From Sphingomonas abietis (lineage in GTDB: Bacteria; Pseudomonadota; Alphaproteobacteria; Sphingomonadales; Sphingomonadaceae), in NCBI RefSeq assembly GCF_027625475.1, contig NZ_CP115174.1, positions 806,001 through 870,000 on the forward strand: a stretch of DNA of 64,000 nt. Reading direction: 5' to 3'. The notes under the pieces were generated by a model that saw nothing but the letters and a program-made list of their open reading frames with translations, did not search any database and was not told where the DNA came from. Positions 1-8,934 of the stretch are shown piece by piece. Numbering within the stretch: the first letter of the stretch is position 1; each line of letters begins with the position of its first letter. The position numbers and the translations under genes were made by a program.

Positions 1-1112
1 TTGCCATAGATATCGGCCTCGATCAGGCCGTTCATCGCGATGCAGCCGAGGCGCCGGATCAACTCGGGATGGTTGCTGATCTCCTGCGGGCGCAGGATCA
101 TCTTGTCGCGATAACGGGTCATGCCGGCATTGGCCCGCTCCGCGGCCTCCGGGCTGAGCGAAAAGGCGGTGGCGGACGCCATGCGCAGCTTGCCCGCATC
201 GAGCAGGTCGAGCATCCCGTCCTGGATCACCTCGGTATAGGCCGTCATATTCTCGAACGGGCTGTCGAGCAGGCCGCTCAGCACCGCATTGGCAATATTG
301 CCGACGCCGGACTGGAGCGGGAGGAGCGAGGCGGGCAGGCGTCCGCGACCGACTTCGTGGGTCAGGAATTCCAGCAGGTGGCCGGCGATCGCCGCAGCCG
401 AGGCATCGGGCGGCGAGAAGGGGGCGTTGCGATCCGGCGCTTCGGTCTCGACGATGGCGATGATCCTGTCCGGGTCGCAGCGGAAGGAGGATTGGCCGAT
501 CCGGTCATCGGGGCGGATCAGGGGGATGGGCACGCGGTGGGGCGGCAGCGCCGTCCCGTAATAGATATCGTGCATCCCTTCGAGCGCGGGATTCTGCCAG
601 CTGTTCACCTCCAGGATCACGCGATCGGCGCGATCCAGCCAGGTCTTGTTGTTGCCGACCGAGGAGGAGGGGATCAGGCTGCCATCCTCGCGGATGCCCG
701 AAACCTCGATGACCGCGATGTCGAGCGGGCCGAGGAAACCCTGCCACGCGACCGGCGCGACCTGGCTCAGATGCATGTCGAGATAATCCATCTCGCCACG
801 GTTGATCCGTTCGCGGGCGATGGGATCGGAATTATAGGGCAGGCGCATCTCGATGCCATTGGCCTTGGCGAGCGCGCCATCCAGTTCGGGCCCGGTCGAG
901 GCGCCGGTCCAGATCTTCACGCGCATGTCGCGGCCGGCGGCATGTTCCGCCTCGATGTGCGCGGCCAGGGCCAGCGGCACCGCCTTGGGGTAGCCCGAAC
1001 CCGTGAAGCCGCTCATGCCGACGCTCATCCTGTCGGAGATGAACGCCGCCGCCTGCTCGGCGGGCATGATCCGCTGGGCCAATCCAGGATGCTTGATGCG
1101 CTGCGATACCAT
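1..1112 (-). CDS. Acetyl-CoA hydrolase / succinate:acetate CoA-transferase family protein (3' end outside window)
   Basis: The minus-strand reading frame opens at an ATG preceded by a GGGAGG ribosome site and runs off the left edge, giving about 370 residues. It matches the family of acetyl-CoA hydrolase/transferases that move CoA between succinyl-CoA, acetyl-CoA and carboxylates. Visible family blocks are GFTGSGYPKAVP near the N-terminus, the glycine-rich GVGNIANAVLSGL block, TEVIQDG (whose glutamate is probably the residue that carries the acyl/CoA thioester) and, at the cut end, EADIYGN. It may act as succinyl-CoA:acetate CoA-transferase in acetate/TCA metabolism; hydrolase and transferase cannot be separated from sequence alone. 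It is not in a tight operon with the gene upstream, which ends 278 bases away. Confidence 0.9.
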   Translation of the reverse strand, partial: MVSQRIKHPGLAQRIMPAEQAAAFISDRMSVGMSGFTGSGYPKAVPLALAAHIEAEHAAGRDMRVKIWTGASTGPELDGALAKANGIEMRLPYNSDPIARERINRGEMDYLDMHLSQVAPVAWQGFLGPLDIAVIEVSGIREDGSLIPSSSVGNNKTWLDRADRVILEVNSWQNPALEGMHDIYYGTALPPHRVPIPLIRPDDRIGQSSFRCDPDRIIAIVETEAPDRNAPFSPPDASAAAIAGHLLEFLTHEVGRGRLPASLLPLQSGVGNIANAVLSGLLDSPFENMTAYTEVIQDGMLDLLDAGKLRMASATAFSLSPEAAERANAGMTRYRDKMILRPQEISNHPELIRRLGCIAMNGLIEADIYG

Positions 1113-1263
1113 GGCCGATTATCCCTCCCGATCTGGCGCCTCATCGGCGCTGGGCGATTTTGCTCCGAAAATTCACTGCGGAACGCGGCTATGCGCTTCC
1201 AATACCGTTTCGATCTGTTTCCATACCGGGTTGATATGGGGTCGTCCGATCGCGAAACGCGGA

Positions 1264-1324
1264 ACGTGCCGGCCGACACCACGGGGGTGGCGGCAGCCGG
1301 CACGACGCCCGGCATGGTCCGGGC
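1264..1324. other. Two GC-rich hairpins between genes
   Basis: CGTGCCGGC (1265-1273) pairs with GCCGGCACG (1296-1304), and GCCCGG (1307-1312) pairs with CCGGGC (1319-1324). They lie downstream of the minus-strand gene ending at 1391 and may help end or stabilise its transcript. There is no T-tract, so a classical intrinsic terminator is not shown. Confidence 0.35.
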
Positions 1325-1390
1325 GCCTCATCATCGAAACGGACTCTCGAAAAACGTCCCGATGATTCCATGGCGCACGCGATTTCCGCC

Positions 1391-2290
1391 TCAGGGCAGA
1401 AAAGCGGGCGTGTCGAAGGGGCGCTGGTGAAAGATATCGGCGATCAGCCCATCGCGGCGTGCGGCGGTGAGGGCGCCCAGAATATCGTCCAGCGGTGGTG
1501 GCGCGGCGGCGGCATCCGCGTCGGCGCCGCGCAACCAGCGCGCATGGGGAAAACGCGGATCGGGGCGACCATGGTTGATCGTCGCCACGACGAACTGATG
1601 CGTATAGCCGATCGCCTCTTCGGCTTCGAAGCGGGCGGCGCCTCGTCCATCGGCAAAGCGGCGGGGCGTCAGCGGCACGAAGGCCAGCATGTCCCGATAA
1701 TGTTGCGGAAAGGCGGCAAGCTGCCGCCCGCCGCCACCAAAACCGGACAGGATGTGCGGTGTCAGGCCGGAGGCCGTGGTGCCATCATCGGCATGATCCG
1801 GAACGGCGGCCGCGGCTAGCGCGATCTCGATCCCGGCACCAGGCTCGATATGGAAGGCATAGTCCCCGGCCAGGACTCCGAGCAGATTCTGCCGCGCGGC
1901 CTCGACATGGCCAAGACGGGCCATGCCATCGCGATGGAGGAGGCAGGTCGAATCGACGAGCATCCACCGCGAATAGCGCTTCCAGGCGATCAGCAACGGC
2001 AGCCCCCGGGCGGCCGCCAGCGCCTCCAGCGCCGCCAATGTTTCACAATGGAGGCCCAGGCGATTGTCGGCCTTCACCTTGACATGGACCATGCAGCGCA
2101 AGCCCGGATCGAACGCGATCTCCATCGTGGAATCGGATGATTCGATGTCGATCTTGTGGGGTATCGGCGAGATGGCGCGGCAATGTCCGAGCCAGGCGCA
2201 TAGAAAGGCGAATTCGGCGGCGGAGGTCAGGCTGTGGGTCGGCGATGGCTCGCTCCGCGTTGCCACGCCCAGGTCGTCGCAACGCAGCAC
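1391..2290 (-). CDS. Hypothetical protein with a possible degenerate PD-(D/E)XK-like N-terminal half
   Basis: A 299-residue protein starting at GTG only 3 bases after the stop of the small gene upstream, so the two are probably co-translated. I do not recognise the family with confidence. Residues about 23-115 have the layout of a restriction-endonuclease-like fold: an N-terminal helix (LTSAAEFAFLCAWLG), an aspartate in EIAFDPG, a strand with VHVKVK where active nucleases have (D/E)xK, then a helix and a strand ending in WKRYSRWMLVD. The acidic residue of the ExK motif appears to be His, so nuclease activity is doubtful. The C-terminal half is rich in Ala, Gly and Pro with no motif I can name. 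Function unknown; the fold suggestion is inference. Confidence 0.7.
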   Translation of the reverse strand: MLRCDDLGVATRSEPSPTHSLTSAAEFAFLCAWLGHCRAISPIPHKIDIESSDSTMEIAFDPGLRCMVHVKVKADNRLGLHCETLAALEALAAARGLPLLIAWKRYSRWMLVDSTCLLHRDGMARLGHVEAARQNLLGVLAGDYAFHIEPGAGIEIALAAAAVPDHADDGTTASGLTPHILSGFGGGGRQLAAFPQHYRDMLAFVPLTPRRFADGRGAARFEAEEAIGYTHQFVVATINHGRPDPRFPHARWLRGADADAAAAPPPLDDILGALTAARRDGLIADIFHQRPFDTPAFLP

Positions 2291-2293
2291 CGG

Positions 2294-2524
2294 TCAGTTC
2301 GCCTTATGGCCTTTGGCCGGATCGGCGAGCGGCCCGGCCATGTCGATGACCAGATATTTGATCTCGGCGTCGTCGATCGAACGCTGGGATGCGCTGCGCC
2401 AGGCTGCCTCGTCGGCGGCTCGACCGCCAAACAGGCCGACGATGTCGAGTGAGGCAGGATCGCGAAATTCGCGACCCCGCGCGTCCATGACCCGGCCGCC
2501 GAGAACGAGGAACAAGTCTGTCAT
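2294..2524 (-). CDS. DUF4170-like small protein
   Basis: A 76-residue protein whose ATG is preceded by GAGG about 10 bases upstream. It resembles the DUF4170 family of small alphaproteobacterial proteins: an N-terminal LFLVLGG strand, DPASLDIVGLF in the middle, then a helix with AAWRSASQRSIDDAE and KYLVIDM near the end. No catalytic residues are known for the family and its function is not established. The next gene begins 3 bases after its stop, so the pair forms an operon with the 299-residue protein. It is read divergently from the putative metal-uptake locus across a gap of about 280 bases. Confidence 0.75.
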   Translation of the reverse strand: MTDLFLVLGGRVMDARGREFRDPASLDIVGLFGGRAADEAAWRSASQRSIDDAEIKYLVIDMAGPLADPAKGHKAN

Positions 2525-2746
2525 CCAACGCGCCTCACAGGAGCCGGTGTCGATCGCCATGGCCGTTGCACATGGAAAGCGGCGGGGTGGGCGCCTTTTC
2601 TCCAAAATGACGGAAATGAGAAGAACCGATTTCGTATCGATCCATACCGAAACAATATCTTCCTCGTCCGTGAGGGGCTGACAGGCCGTCGTTGCGCCTG
2701 TTTGGGCGGCCCGGACGATGGTTTGCGCCGCCGGCCTGCACGGGAT

Positions 2747-2780
2747 GCGGATCGATCCGCGCAAGGTCCGATTGCATAAT
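2747..2780 (+). promoter_or_regulatory. Perfect 14-bp palindrome beside a candidate -10 element
   Basis: GCGGATCGATCCGC (2747-2760) is a perfect palindrome in the divergent promoter region between the DUF4170 gene and the DUF2946/TonB locus. A CATAAT sequence, a plausible -10 box for the rightward genes, follows at 2775-2780, so a protein bound at the palindrome would cover the -35 region. The regulator is unknown. Confidence 0.35.
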
Positions 2781-2806
2781 GCCGTTTTTTGGCTGATCGG
2801 GCGGCG

Positions 2807-3241
2807 ATGCTGGAATCGTTCCGCACCCGAGGCGCCGTGCCGCAGCTGCTCGCGCTGGCGATCATCGCCTGCGCATTGCTGTTGCGCGTCATCGTGCCGC
2901 AGGGCTGGATGCCGGTGCAGACGGCCCATGGGTGGCGGATCACGATCTGCACCGGGATGGGGCCGATGCAGACGGGCATGGCACCCGATATGGCGGCCGA
3001 CATGGCGGCGGCCATGAAGGACGCGCATCACGGCTCGGACGAGCAGAATCACGGGTCGAGCGATCATGCCTGTGCCTTCTCCAGCCTCGCCATGGCGTTC
3101 GACGGGCCGCCGCTGCCGGCGCTCGATCTGCCCCGGCCGAGCGCCGAAGACTGGCTTGTCGGCGCGGCTGCGCTGGTCAGTATCGGGCGTGGGCTGGCCG
3201 CCCCGCCGCCGCCGTCCACCGGACCACCCAAGACACTCTGA
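2807..3241 (+). CDS. DUF2946-type His/Met-rich membrane-anchored protein
   Basis: A protein of about 144 residues (ATG chosen; an in-frame TTG lies 18 bases upstream). An N-terminal hydrophobic segment (LLALAIIACALLLRVIVPQGWMP) is followed by a Cys at ITICTG, a run rich in Met (GMGPMQTGMAPDMAADMAA) and a His-rich stretch ending in HACAF, then a second hydrophobic segment and a Pro-rich tail. This is the architecture of DUF2946 proteins, which are often encoded beside TonB-dependent receptors. The Met/His/Cys ligands suggest binding of a soft metal such as copper. It lies 66 bases before the receptor and is probably co-transcribed with it. Metal identity is inference. Confidence 0.75.
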   Translation: MLESFRTRGAVPQLLALAIIACALLLRVIVPQGWMPVQTAHGWRITICTGMGPMQTGMAPDMAADMAAAMKDAHHGSDEQNHGSSDHACAFSSLAMAFDGPPLPALDLPRPSAEDWLVGAAALVSIGRGLAAPPPPSTGPPKTL

Positions 3242-3307
3242 CCGATCGCCGTTCGCCGCGCTTTCCAGCGCCGGGCGGCTTTGTCTTATCCGGTTCAGGG
3301 GACCATC

Positions 3308-5665
3308 ATGTCACGCATTTCCCGCGCGCTGTTCTGCGCGCCCTTTCTGCCGTGGGCGCCGTGCGCCACGGCCCATGCCCAGACTGTCAGCCCGATCATC
3401 ACCGCCGGTGCGGATACGGCGCGGCCCGACGACATCCTCGTGATCGGGCAGAACAAGCATCCGATCGCGATCGAGCCGCGCGGTCTGTCGGTGAGCCTCG
3501 GCGACGCGCAATTCGCCGGGGTCAACGCCACCAATGTCGAGGATCTGATCAAATATGCGCCCGATTTCTTCGTGCGCAGCCGCTATATCGGCGACAATAA
3601 CGGCGTGCCCGGCTTTCGCGGCACGCACAGCACCCAGTCCGCCCGCACATTGGTGATGGTGGATGGCTTCGTGATCTCCGATTTCCTCGGCAATTCGTTC
3701 AGCTATCCGCCGGCCTGGGGGGTGGTGAGCCCCCATGAGGTGCAGCAGTTCGACATCGTCTACGGGCCTTATTCGGCCCGCTATGTCGGCAATTCGATGG
3801 GCGGCATCGTCAACATTACGACGCGCGCGCCGGAGAAGACCGAGGCGTTCTTCAACCTCCAGAATTTCTACCAGCCCTATGACCAGTTCAAATCCCACGA
3901 TGATCTGTGGGGGCATTCGGCCGAGGGCGGCTTCGCCTGGAAGCCCAGGGACAGTTCATGGGGTGCCCGCCTGTCTGCGCGGCGACTGATCAATCAGGCG
4001 CAGCCGATGCAATATTACCAGCTCGGTTATTCGGCAGCGGTCTACGACAACCCAACGGCGGGCACGCCGATCCTCGGCGCGGTGGTCGATCCGAAGCTGA
4101 TGCCGGCGACGGGCACCAAGGTGGTGACGCCGGTGGTCGGCGATTATTCCATGATCCTCAGCCGGCAGGACCAGACCCGCGCCGAACTGCGCTACGATCA
4201 GGGCGACGTGCATAGCGAATTGCTGTTCGCCTATTGGTGGAACGAGGAAAAGACGCTCGATCCCGCCAGCTACATCACCGATGCCGCCGGCAATCCTTTC
4301 TATGGCAACAGCAGCGGTCTCGTCAGCTTCGGCGGGCATAGTTATACGCTGAACGCCGCGAGCAGCTTCCGCCAGGGCCTGTTCTTCAAGAATGAATATC
4401 TCGTCGGCGGCAAGATCGAGGCGCCGTTGGCGGGTTTCGATGTGCGGCTCAACCTTTCGACGCTGCGCTTCGCGCGGCAGGACAGCTATCAGTCCAACGG
4501 CTACGCAGCCGGCCTCGCCGATGGCGCCGGGCAATGGACCCGGCAGGGGCCGACCGGCTGGTATACGGGCGATCTGCTGGCGACCCGCACCATCGGCCGC
4601 CACGCGCTGGCCTTCGGCGTCGATGCCAGCCTCTACGAAACCGATCAGAGCGTCTTCAACACATCACATTGGCGGGAGGGTTCCGATCCCGCGCTCACCA
4701 CGCGGACCTTCGGTCGCAATACGACGGTCGGTGTGTTTGCCGAGGATGCGATCGCGTTCGGCGATGCGACCAAGCTGACCGTCGGCGCGCGCTATGATCG
4801 CTGGCACGCTTATGACGGCGGCATCATCGCGGTGGCGAGCAGCGGCGCGCAGGCGGGGTTGCCGGTGACCCAGCATTATGCCGGCCGCACCGACCATGCA
4901 TGGAGCCCCAAGGTGGCGCTCCGCCATATCTTCGCGGGAGACTGGGTGGCGGAACTCAGCCTCGCCATGGCGACGCGCTTCCCGACCGTCGGCGAGCTGT
5001 TCCAGGGATCGCTGAACGGCGACGGCAGCTTCAACGCCAACAGCTTCGATCCGACCCTGAAGCCGGAGCGGAGCAAGGACGCCAATCTGCTGCTGCGCCA
5101 TCGCTTCGGGCCGGTGACGCTGACCGGCAGCGCCTTCTACCAGCGTGTCCACAACAGCATCTTCAACTTCCTCGGCTTCAACCAGAACGGGGTTTCGACC
5201 TCCAGCTTCAAGAATATCGACATCACCCGCCAATATGGCGTCGAACTGATCGCCGAGACGCATAATTGGCCGATCGATCGCCTCGACATGGACGGCAACG
5301 CCGCCTGGATCGATGCGATCACGGTGAAGAACCCGTCCGATCCGGCATCCGAAGGCGTGGCGTTTCCGCGTATCCCGCGCTGGCGGCTCAACGGCAATCT
5401 GCGCTACCGGGTGACGCCCACGCTTCAGGCGGTGATCGGGGTGCGCTATGCCAGCCGGCCCAACAGCGATATCGACGGCCTCTATCGCGGCGACGATTAT
5501 GGCTACACGTCCGAACTGTTCGCGCTCGATCTGCGTGCCAATTACGATGTGAGCAAGCGGCTGCGCTTCTCGGCCGGGGTCAACAACCTCACCAACGACA
5601 AGGCGTGGGTCTATCATCCCTATCCCCAGCGGACCTTCCTGATGGAAGCGGGGGTGAAGCTGTGA
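3308..5665 (+). CDS. TonB-dependent outer membrane receptor, probably for a metal
   Basis: A 785-residue receptor with a signal peptide cut after AHA-Q, a plug domain at about residues 45-190 (NVEDLIKYAPDFFVRSRY, GFRGTHSTQSARTLVMVDG, VYGPYSARYVGNSMGG) and a long beta-barrel with the C-terminal TonB-receptor region (SAGVNNLTNDKAWVYHP). It would import a scarce ligand across the outer membrane using TonB energy. The ATG is chosen because GGGGA precedes it. The barrel ends in Leu rather than the more usual Phe. Neighbours (DUF2946 upstream, PepSY downstream) match copper-type receptor loci such as that of oprC, but the mature protein has no cysteine, so an OprC-type CxxxM copper site is absent. 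The ligand is therefore open. Confidence 0.9.
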   Translation: MSRISRALFCAPFLPWAPCATAHAQTVSPIITAGADTARPDDILVIGQNKHPIAIEPRGLSVSLGDAQFAGVNATNVEDLIKYAPDFFVRSRYIGDNNGVPGFRGTHSTQSARTLVMVDGFVISDFLGNSFSYPPAWGVVSPHEVQQFDIVYGPYSARYVGNSMGGIVNITTRAPEKTEAFFNLQNFYQPYDQFKSHDDLWGHSAEGGFAWKPRDSSWGARLSARRLINQAQPMQYYQLGYSAAVYDNPTAGTPILGAVVDPKLMPATGTKVVTPVVGDYSMILSRQDQTRAELRYDQGDVHSELLFAYWWNEEKTLDPASYITDAAGNPFYGNSSGLVSFGGHSYTLNAASSFRQGLFFKNEYLVGGKIEAPLAGFDVRLNLSTLRFARQDSYQSNGYAAGLADGAGQWTRQGPTGWYTGDLLATRTIGRHALAFGVDASLYETDQSVFNTSHWREGSDPALTTRTFGRNTTVGVFAEDAIAFGDATKLTVGARYDRWHAYDGGIIAVASSGAQAGLPVTQHYAGRTDHAWSPKVALRHIFAGDWVAELSLAMATRFPTVGELFQGSLNGDGSFNANSFDPTLKPERSKDANLLLRHRFGPVTLTGSAFYQRVHNSIFNFLGFNQNGVSTSSFKNIDITRQYGVELIAETHNWPIDRLDMDGNAAWIDAITVKNPSDPASEGVAFPRIPRWRLNGNLRYRVTPTLQAVIGVRYASRPNSDIDGLYRGDDYGYTSELFALDLRANYDVSKRLRFSAGVNNLTNDKAWVYHPYPQRTFLMEAGVKL

Positions 5666-7011
5666 GCGTCCGGGCTCCGGGAACCCGCTGGTACAATGCG
5701 GTATGGCGCTGGCATTTCTATGCCGGGCTGTTCTGCATCCCGTTCGTGATCTGGCTCGCCTGCACCGGCGCGATCTATCTCTGGCGCCCGCAGATCGAGG
5801 CGTGGCTGGACCGGCCTTATGATCATCTCGCCACCGACGGCCCGGTGGCATCCGCCGACGCGCAGGTCGCCGCCGCGCTCAAGGCGGTGCCGGGATCGGC
5901 CCTGCACAAATATGTGCTGCCGGAGGCGCGCGATCAGGCGGTTCGCATCCTCGTCACGGTGCGGGGGGAGGACAAGCGCGTCTATGTCGATCCCCGCAGC
6001 CTGGCGATCCTGAAGGTCGTGACCGAAGAAAAGCGGCCGATGCGGCTGATCTTCCACCTGCACGGCGAATTGCTGGCCGGGGCGGTCGGCAGCTATCTGG
6101 TGGAGACGGCCGCCTGCTGGGCGATCGTGATGATCCTGACCGGCCTCTATCTGTGGTGGCCGCGCGGCCGCCGGGGGCTGGCAGGCGTGCTCTATCCGCG
6201 CCTCCGGGGAGGACGGCGGCTGTTCTGGCGGGATATCCACGCGACGGCGGGCATCTGGGTTTCCGCGTTTGCGCTCGGGCTGATCCTGACCGGCCTGCCC
6301 TGGGCGCAGGGCTGGGGCAATTATCTGTCCGAAATCCGCACGCTGACCGGGACGTCGCGGGGGGCGGTCGATTGGACGATCGGCGGCAAGGCGCCGAAGC
6401 CGGATGCCATGGCGGGAGACCATGCCGGCCACGCCGGCCATGGTGGCATGGCAATGCCGTCCGCGCCGATCCGCCCGGGCGAACTGGATCGGGTGATCGC
6501 CACCGCGCGACCGCTCGGTGTGGCGCCGCCGGTGCTGATCTCGCCACCCCGCATGGCCGGGATGCCATGGTCGATCGCCTCGGATGCCGCCGATCGACCG
6601 CTGCGCAGCGATGCCACGGTCGATGGCGCGACCGGCCGGCTGATCAGCCGCACACCTTTCTCGCAGCGGCACTGGCTCGATCGGACGATCGGTTACGGCG
6701 TCGCCGCGCATGAAGGCGCGCTGTTCGGGATCGCCAACCAGATCATCGGGACGCTGACCGCGCTGCTGCTCGTCCTCCTCGCCGTCTCCGGCGCGGTGAT
6801 GTGGTGGCGACGGCGCCCGGTCGGCCTGCTCGGCGCGCCGATCCCGCTCGGCCGTCCGCGCTTCGGCGCCGGGCTGGTCGCGGCGATCGTCGCGCTGGCC
6901 GTCTATCTGCCAATGTTCGGGATCACGCTGATCGTGGTGCTGCTGGCCGAGAAGATGCTGCTCGCCCGCATCCCCGCGACGCGACGCTGGCTGAATCTCC
7001 GCCCGGTTTGA
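5662..7011 (+). CDS. PepSY-associated transmembrane protein
   Basis: The GTG start overlaps the receptor's stop (GTGA), so the two are translationally coupled. The 449-residue product has the PepSY_TM layout: helix 1 (WHFYAGLFCIPFVIWLACTG) followed by IYLWRPQIE, a periplasmic PepSY segment, helix 2 (CWAIVMILTGLYLWWPRGR), helix 3 (ATAGIWVSAFALGLILTGLP), a second large periplasmic segment, then helices near residues 350-375 and 395-425. A loop rich in His, Gly and Met (GDHAGHAGHGGMAMPSAP) sits near residue 255. Proteins of this family accompany siderophore or copper receptors and are thought to act in reduction or handling of the imported metal at the inner membrane. The His/Met loop again favours copper, by inference. 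Confidence 0.88.
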   Translation: MSVRAPGTRWYNAVWRWHFYAGLFCIPFVIWLACTGAIYLWRPQIEAWLDRPYDHLATDGPVASADAQVAAALKAVPGSALHKYVLPEARDQAVRILVTVRGEDKRVYVDPRSLAILKVVTEEKRPMRLIFHLHGELLAGAVGSYLVETAACWAIVMILTGLYLWWPRGRRGLAGVLYPRLRGGRRLFWRDIHATAGIWVSAFALGLILTGLPWAQGWGNYLSEIRTLTGTSRGAVDWTIGGKAPKPDAMAGDHAGHAGHGGMAMPSAPIRPGELDRVIATARPLGVAPPVLISPPRMAGMPWSIASDAADRPLRSDATVDGATGRLISRTPFSQRHWLDRTIGYGVAAHEGALFGIANQIIGTLTALLLVLLAVSGAVMWWRRRPVGLLGAPIPLGRPRFGAGLVAAIVALAVYLPMFGITLIVVLLAEKMLLARIPATRRWLNLRPV

Positions 7012-7053
7012 GGGTGTCAGCGGGCTTCGCCCAAAGCCCGCCGCGCGTTGCGT

Positions 7054-8532
7054 TCAGGCCGGCGCCTGGATTTGCGATGCGTGGCGGTCCACCAGGATCG
7101 CGCTCGCCGCGTTGAGGCCGACCACCTCCACGATCATGTCGTGCCGGCGCATTTTCGCGACCACGTCGTCCAGCGCGGCGACGGCGGTGATGTCCCACAG
7201 ATGCGCCTGGGTGAGATCGATCCTGACCCGCCGCGCGCTGTCCCGCAGATCGAAGCGATCGGCAAAGATGTCGGCGCTGGCGAAGAAGATCTGGCCCGAT
7301 ACGTCGTAGAGCCGGGTGTCGGTCGCGGCGTCATAGCCGATGCGGACGTCCATCAGGCGGGTGACCTTGAAGGCGAAGAACACCCCGCTCAGCAGCACGC
7401 CGACGGCGACGCCGGCCGCGAGATCATGGGTGGCGACGGTGACCGCGACGGTCGCCAGCATGACCACGCCCGAGACCTTCGGATGCCGCCCCAGATCGCG
7501 CAGCGAGCCCCAGGAGAAGGTGCTGATCGCGACCATGATCATGATCGCGACGAGCGCCGCCACCGGCACCTGCGCCACCCACGGCCGCAGCGGCACCAGC
7601 ACGACGAGCAGGAACACGCCGGCGACCAGCGTGGACAGCCGGCCTCGGCCGCCATAGCGGACATTGCCGACGGTCTGCCCGATCATGCCGCACCCGGCGA
7701 TGCCGCCGAACAGCCCGGCCGCGACATTGGCGAGGCCGATGCCGGTGCATTCCCGCGCCTTGGAACTGGTGGTCTCGGTCAGATCGTCGACGACGCTGGC
7801 GGTCATCATCGATTCCAGCAGGCCGACCGCCGCCATCGCCAGCGCATAGGGCAGCACGATCTCCAGCGTGTCCCATGTCAGCGGCACATGCGGGATCGTG
7901 AAGGCGGGCAGGGAAGCCGGCAGGCGGCCGAGATCGGCCACGGTGTGCAGCGGCATGGGGACGGCGATGCTGATCGCGGTCAGCACGACGATGCAGATCA
8001 GCGGCGAGGGGATCGCCGTGCTCAGCCTCGGCAGCAGATAGATGATCGTCAGCCCCAGCCCGATCATCGCATAGGTCTGCCAGCTGACGTCGAGCATCTG
8101 CGGCACCTGTGCGGAGAAGATCAGGATGGCGAGCGCGTTGACGAAGCCGGTGCGGACCGAGCGCGAGACGAAGCGCATCAGCACGTCGAGCTTGGCCAGC
8201 CCGAACAGGATCTGGAAGAGGCCCGCCAGCAGCGTGGCGGCGAGCAGATAGGGCAGGCCATGGCCATGGACGAGCGCGGCCGCCACCAGCGCCACCGATC
8301 CGGCTGCACCTGATATCATGGCGGGGCGTCCGCCCGCGAACGCGATGACGATGCCGATCACGAAGGAGGCGAACAGCCCGACCTCCGGATCGACGCCGGC
8401 CACGAACGAGAAGGCGATCACCTCGGGGATGAGCGCGAAGGTGCCGACCATGCCGGCAAGGACGTCGCGGCGGGCGCCGGCCGCGCCGCTGAACCATTCG
8501 GTGCGGTAGCGAGAGGAGGACAGGCTGTTCAT
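7054..8532 (-). CDS. SulP family anion permease with STAS domain
   Basis: A 492-residue inner-membrane transporter with some 10-12 hydrophobic helices, the SulP N-terminal block (DVLAGMVGTFALIPEVIAFSFVAGVDP), the AGCGMIGQTVGN region near residue 280 and a C-terminal cytoplasmic STAS domain (YDVSGQIFFASADIF, then VRIDLTQAHLWDITAVAALDDV). SulP proteins move sulfate, bicarbonate or other anions, often with Na+ or H+; the substrate cannot be read from sequence. The start is the ATG of MNSLSS; an in-frame ATG 15 bases upstream is an alternative. It is transcribed alone, with a long leader after the porin terminator. Confidence 0.9.
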   Translation of the reverse strand: MNSLSSSRYRTEWFSGAAGARRDVLAGMVGTFALIPEVIAFSFVAGVDPEVGLFASFVIGIVIAFAGGRPAMISGAAGSVALVAAALVHGHGLPYLLAATLLAGLFQILFGLAKLDVLMRFVSRSVRTGFVNALAILIFSAQVPQMLDVSWQTYAMIGLGLTIIYLLPRLSTAIPSPLICIVVLTAISIAVPMPLHTVADLGRLPASLPAFTIPHVPLTWDTLEIVLPYALAMAAVGLLESMMTASVVDDLTETTSSKARECTGIGLANVAAGLFGGIAGCGMIGQTVGNVRYGGRGRLSTLVAGVFLLVVLVPLRPWVAQVPVAALVAIMIMVAISTFSWGSLRDLGRHPKVSGVVMLATVAVTVATHDLAAGVAVGVLLSGVFFAFKVTRLMDVRIGYDAATDTRLYDVSGQIFFASADIFADRFDLRDSARRVRIDLTQAHLWDITAVAALDDVVAKMRRHDMIVEVVGLNAASAILVDRHASQIQAPA

Positions 8533-8835
8533 CGGTGTGTTCCGCATCGATCGCGCAGACGGACACCGCAGCGGCGGTGCGATGGTCGTCATGGGCACTT
8601 TGCGTTGTCCGGCGGATCGGCGGCCGGAATAGCCACCCGGAATTGCACCGGGTCCAGGCGAATGGCGATCAGCTACCGCACAATCTGTTGCAGCGCAACA
8701 TGGGGAGGCGGCGCGGAGCGGGGTAGCCTTTGGCGGCAGTCGGCAGGGCCTCGCGATATCGCTGCTGCTACGCCTACCGCGCGGTATCCAGCGACGCCCC
8801 GGCCGGCCGGATTGGCGGAAAGCATCCTTGCCCGA
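8533..8835. other. Non-coding gap upstream of the SulP gene
   Basis: About 300 bases between the SulP start and the porin terminator. I see no convincing gene. It must hold the SulP promoter, but no clear -35/-10 pair or palindrome stands out. Confidence 0.4.
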
Positions 8836-8873
8836 AGAAAAAGGCCGGGCTGCGGTTTCCCGCGGCCCGGCCC
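8836..8873 (-). terminator. Intrinsic terminator of the porin gene
   Basis: On the minus strand GGCCGGGC and GCCCGGCC form an 8-bp GC stem (8843-8872) around CGCGGGAAACCGCA, followed at once by TTTTTC. It lies about 60 bases after the porin stop codon. Confidence 0.85.
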
Positions 8874-8934
8874 TCTCGAACATGCGGTTGACAGGCTGCC
8901 CCGCCCGCTGGCGGGGCGCCCCGTCTGTCGGTGA

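Noticed and set aside
69..1430. Long plus-strand reading frame of 453 codons
   Set aside because: It lies antisense to a clear CoA-transferase gene; the protein has no recognisable family and is a by-product of GC-rich codon bias.
2525..3067. Upstream extension of the small minus-strand gene to over 250 residues
   Set aside because: The family-like part starts at the ATG at 2524 with a ribosome site; the extension is antisense to the DUF2946 gene.
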